The position numbers were made by a program, and so were the translations under genes. Positions 5,346-6,659 of a DNA stretch of 6,659 nt are shown here, one piece after another. This stretch comes from an uncultured Sutterella sp. (lineage in GTDB: Bacteria; Pseudomonadota; Gammaproteobacteria; Burkholderiales; Burkholderiaceae_F): positions 1 through 6,659 of the forward strand of contig CABSHY010000073.1 of assembly GCA_902477615.1 (NCBI GenBank), written 5' to 3'. The notes beneath the pieces were generated by a model. The model worked only from the letters and a program-made list of their open reading frames with translations, was not told where the DNA came from and did no database searches. Position 1 is the first letter of the stretch. Each line of letters starts with the position of its first letter.

Positions 5346-6659
5346 TTACTCCTTGATCATGACCGTATCAAAAGCGGCAACTGGTTCACCATCCACACGC
5401 GTAAAGAGGAAGAGTTCCGTATTTACCCCGGGGAACGTATAAGCTGTGGCACCCTTAACGGGGAACGTCATGACAGCATCTTCAAAACCGTCACCATTTA
5501 AGTCCTTAAAGGTGATCTTAGAGGGCTTGGCACGTTCAAGGTTTTGTTCGTCATCGGCGTTAGAGTAAGCCGAACCGAAACTTGTCCATTGAGCATCAAT
5601 CTTCTTGACGTTAAAGCCCTTTTGACCAAAGAGGACAACATCGACATTACCCGTATCCTTTTGGCTTAAAGAGTCCTTCGTAATGACGATGTCATGTTGA
5701 TTCAACTTCTTAAGCCATGCAGAGTTAAGTCCTAAGATTTCGTTGTAAGACAAAACGTTGTAGGTATGCAAAACGTCTTTGGCACGAGCACGGTCAACGG
5801 CAGCAACGGTCTTGGCACGAACAAGTACCTTGTCCAATTCCTTCGTCATGGCCTTTTCGTAATCTTCAATATCGTCTTGGAAATCTTCGCGTTCATCAGG
5901 CATCCAATCCAAGAAGCTTTGAGTGGCAATGAAAGTGTAGACATTGCGATCGGGGCTGTAATGGAGGTGTTTGGGCTTGGAGCGGAATTGAGCGTACAAA
6001 CCTTCTTCCGGCGACATGAAGGATTGAGCTAATGCGGGAGCAGCCAAGGGGAATGCCGGAACATAGGCGTTTTCAAACGGGCGACCGTTTGTGCGCCATG
6101 TGGTCGTTAACAACGGATCTTGGTTCAAACGGAAGACAACACTATCGTAGGTATCAAGGTTACCGATGTCACGAAGACTATAGAGATGGAACCCGTGATC
6201 ACGCTCTTCCCATTTTGACTGACCGCGCAAGAACTTACGCAAATCCGCTTCTGAAATCTTCTTTGACGGTGTCAAAACAAACGGGAAGTTATTGTAGTCG
6301 CGAGACTCTTTACCCGTCATCATTTCTAAGAACGTAGCAACACGTTCCATGTTCCAGTCTGCAGCACGACGGCGGTCAGGCTGATAAGCTTCTCGGAAAT
6401 TGAAGTCGGAGTAGTCACCTGCTTTAGCGGGCTTATAAGTCCCCATCTTGATGGCATGTTGAACCAAGTCGGGTGACGCAATCACATTTTCTTTATCGTT
6501 TAAGTCGACATTGTCAAAGAGGTAGGCGTTGGCTAAGAACGTCATTTCATTGTCACCAACACGACGGGCTAAATAACGATGGCCACGTAAGAGAGCGACT
6601 TGCCAAGCTTCGTTGCGGTCGGCAAAGGTATAGGTGCGGCCTTGATGGGTGTAGCCGTA
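5346..6659 (-). CDS. C69 family dipeptidase, N-terminus beyond the window, paralog of the first
   Basis: The minus-strand frame stays open to the right edge, so this is a partial gene with 437 residues visible. The visible part begins YGYTHQGRTYTFADRNEAW, matching YGYFGSARNYSVANKDEAW (145-163) of the first dipeptidase. The block LNDKENVIASPDLVQHAI then matches its INDKENVIASPGLIEYAI (197-214). About 140 upstream residues, including the nucleophile cysteine and any signal peptide, lie outside; the ATG at 6545 is internal, not the start. From the shared block to the C-terminus the two proteins have almost equal length (437 and 439), so the full protein should be near 580 residues. The same C-terminal module is present: VDVVLFG (fragment residues 339-345) and a calcium-type loop with D386, N388, D390, G391 and D394. 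Unlike the first paralog it has no cysteine in the visible part. Identity is modest outside the core blocks, which suggests an old duplication and perhaps different dipeptide preference. A perfect stem-loop follows the stop. Confidence 0.92.
   Translation of the reverse strand, partial: YGYTHQGRTYTFADRNEAWQVALLRGHRYLARRVGDNEMTFLANAYLFDNVDLNDKENVIASPDLVQHAIKMGTYKPAKAGDYSDFNFREAYQPDRRRAADWNMERVATFLEMMTGKESRDYNNFPFVLTPSKKISEADLRKFLRGQSKWEERDHGFHLYSLRDIGNLDTYDSVVFRLNQDPLLTTTWRTNGRPFENAYVPAFPLAAPALAQSFMSPEEGLYAQFRSKPKHLHYSPDRNVYTFIATQSFLDWMPDEREDFQDDIEDYEKAMTKELDKVLVRAKTVAAVDRARAKDVLHTYNVLSYNEILGLNSAWLKKLNQHDIVITKDSLSQKDTGNVDVVLFGQKGFNVKKIDAQWTSFGSAYSNADDEQNLERAKPSKITFKDLNGDGFEDAVMTFPVKGATAYTFPGVNTELFLFTRVDGEPVAAFDTVMIKE

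Noticed and set aside
6543..6545. ATG at 6545 as the start of the second dipeptidase
   Set aside because: The frame continues upstream to the window edge with residues that align to the first dipeptidase, so this Met is internal and the gene is partial.

Overview
The window looks like chromosomal DNA from a proteobacterium with medium GC content. It probably comes from an asaccharolytic, peptide- and dicarboxylate-using gut lineage. Sutterellaceae (Burkholderiales) is my best guess, inferred from the pairing of C69 dipeptidases with C4-dicarboxylate carriers; no marker gene is present to confirm it. I see no insertion sequence, phage gene, CRISPR array or integrase.

Layout from left to right: a perfect stem-loop lies at the left edge (1-27). 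Next is a plus-strand DcuC-type C4-dicarboxylate carrier (179-1450). A bidirectional terminator (1477-1508) is shared with the convergent minus-strand dctA (1528-2883). The remaining genes are all on the minus strand. The dctA upstream region (2884-3122) follows, then the terminator (3123-3160) of a full-length C69 dipeptidase (3190-4941) with its promoter and a strong ribosome binding site. A tRNA-Arg(ACG) locus (5170-5233) comes next with its own promoter and terminator. Last is a second, paralogous C69 dipeptidase (5346-6659), with its terminator at 5293-5322 and its N-terminus beyond the right edge.

A plausible shared role is peptide and dicarboxylate use. Dipeptidases release amino acids, some of which (aspartate, asparagine) can be converted to fumarate or succinate. 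DctA imports C4-dicarboxylates with cations, and DcuC-type carriers export or exchange succinate under anaerobic conditions. Each minus-strand gene appears to have its own terminator, so this is a neighbourhood of single-gene units rather than one operon.

Two things stand out. First, the tRNA-Arg(ACG) gene keeps its promoter, acceptor stem, D-arm, anticodon arm and terminator, but it lacks about 13 nt covering the variable loop, the 5' strand of the T-stem and the start of the T-loop. It is therefore probably a pseudogene or a sequence error. Second, both dipeptidases carry a C-terminal extension that ends in a calcium-loop motif (DxDxDGxxD or DxNxDGxxD). This resembles small beta-rich domains of secreted proteins, although the first paralog has no signal peptide. 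I do not see a clearly new multi-gene system.
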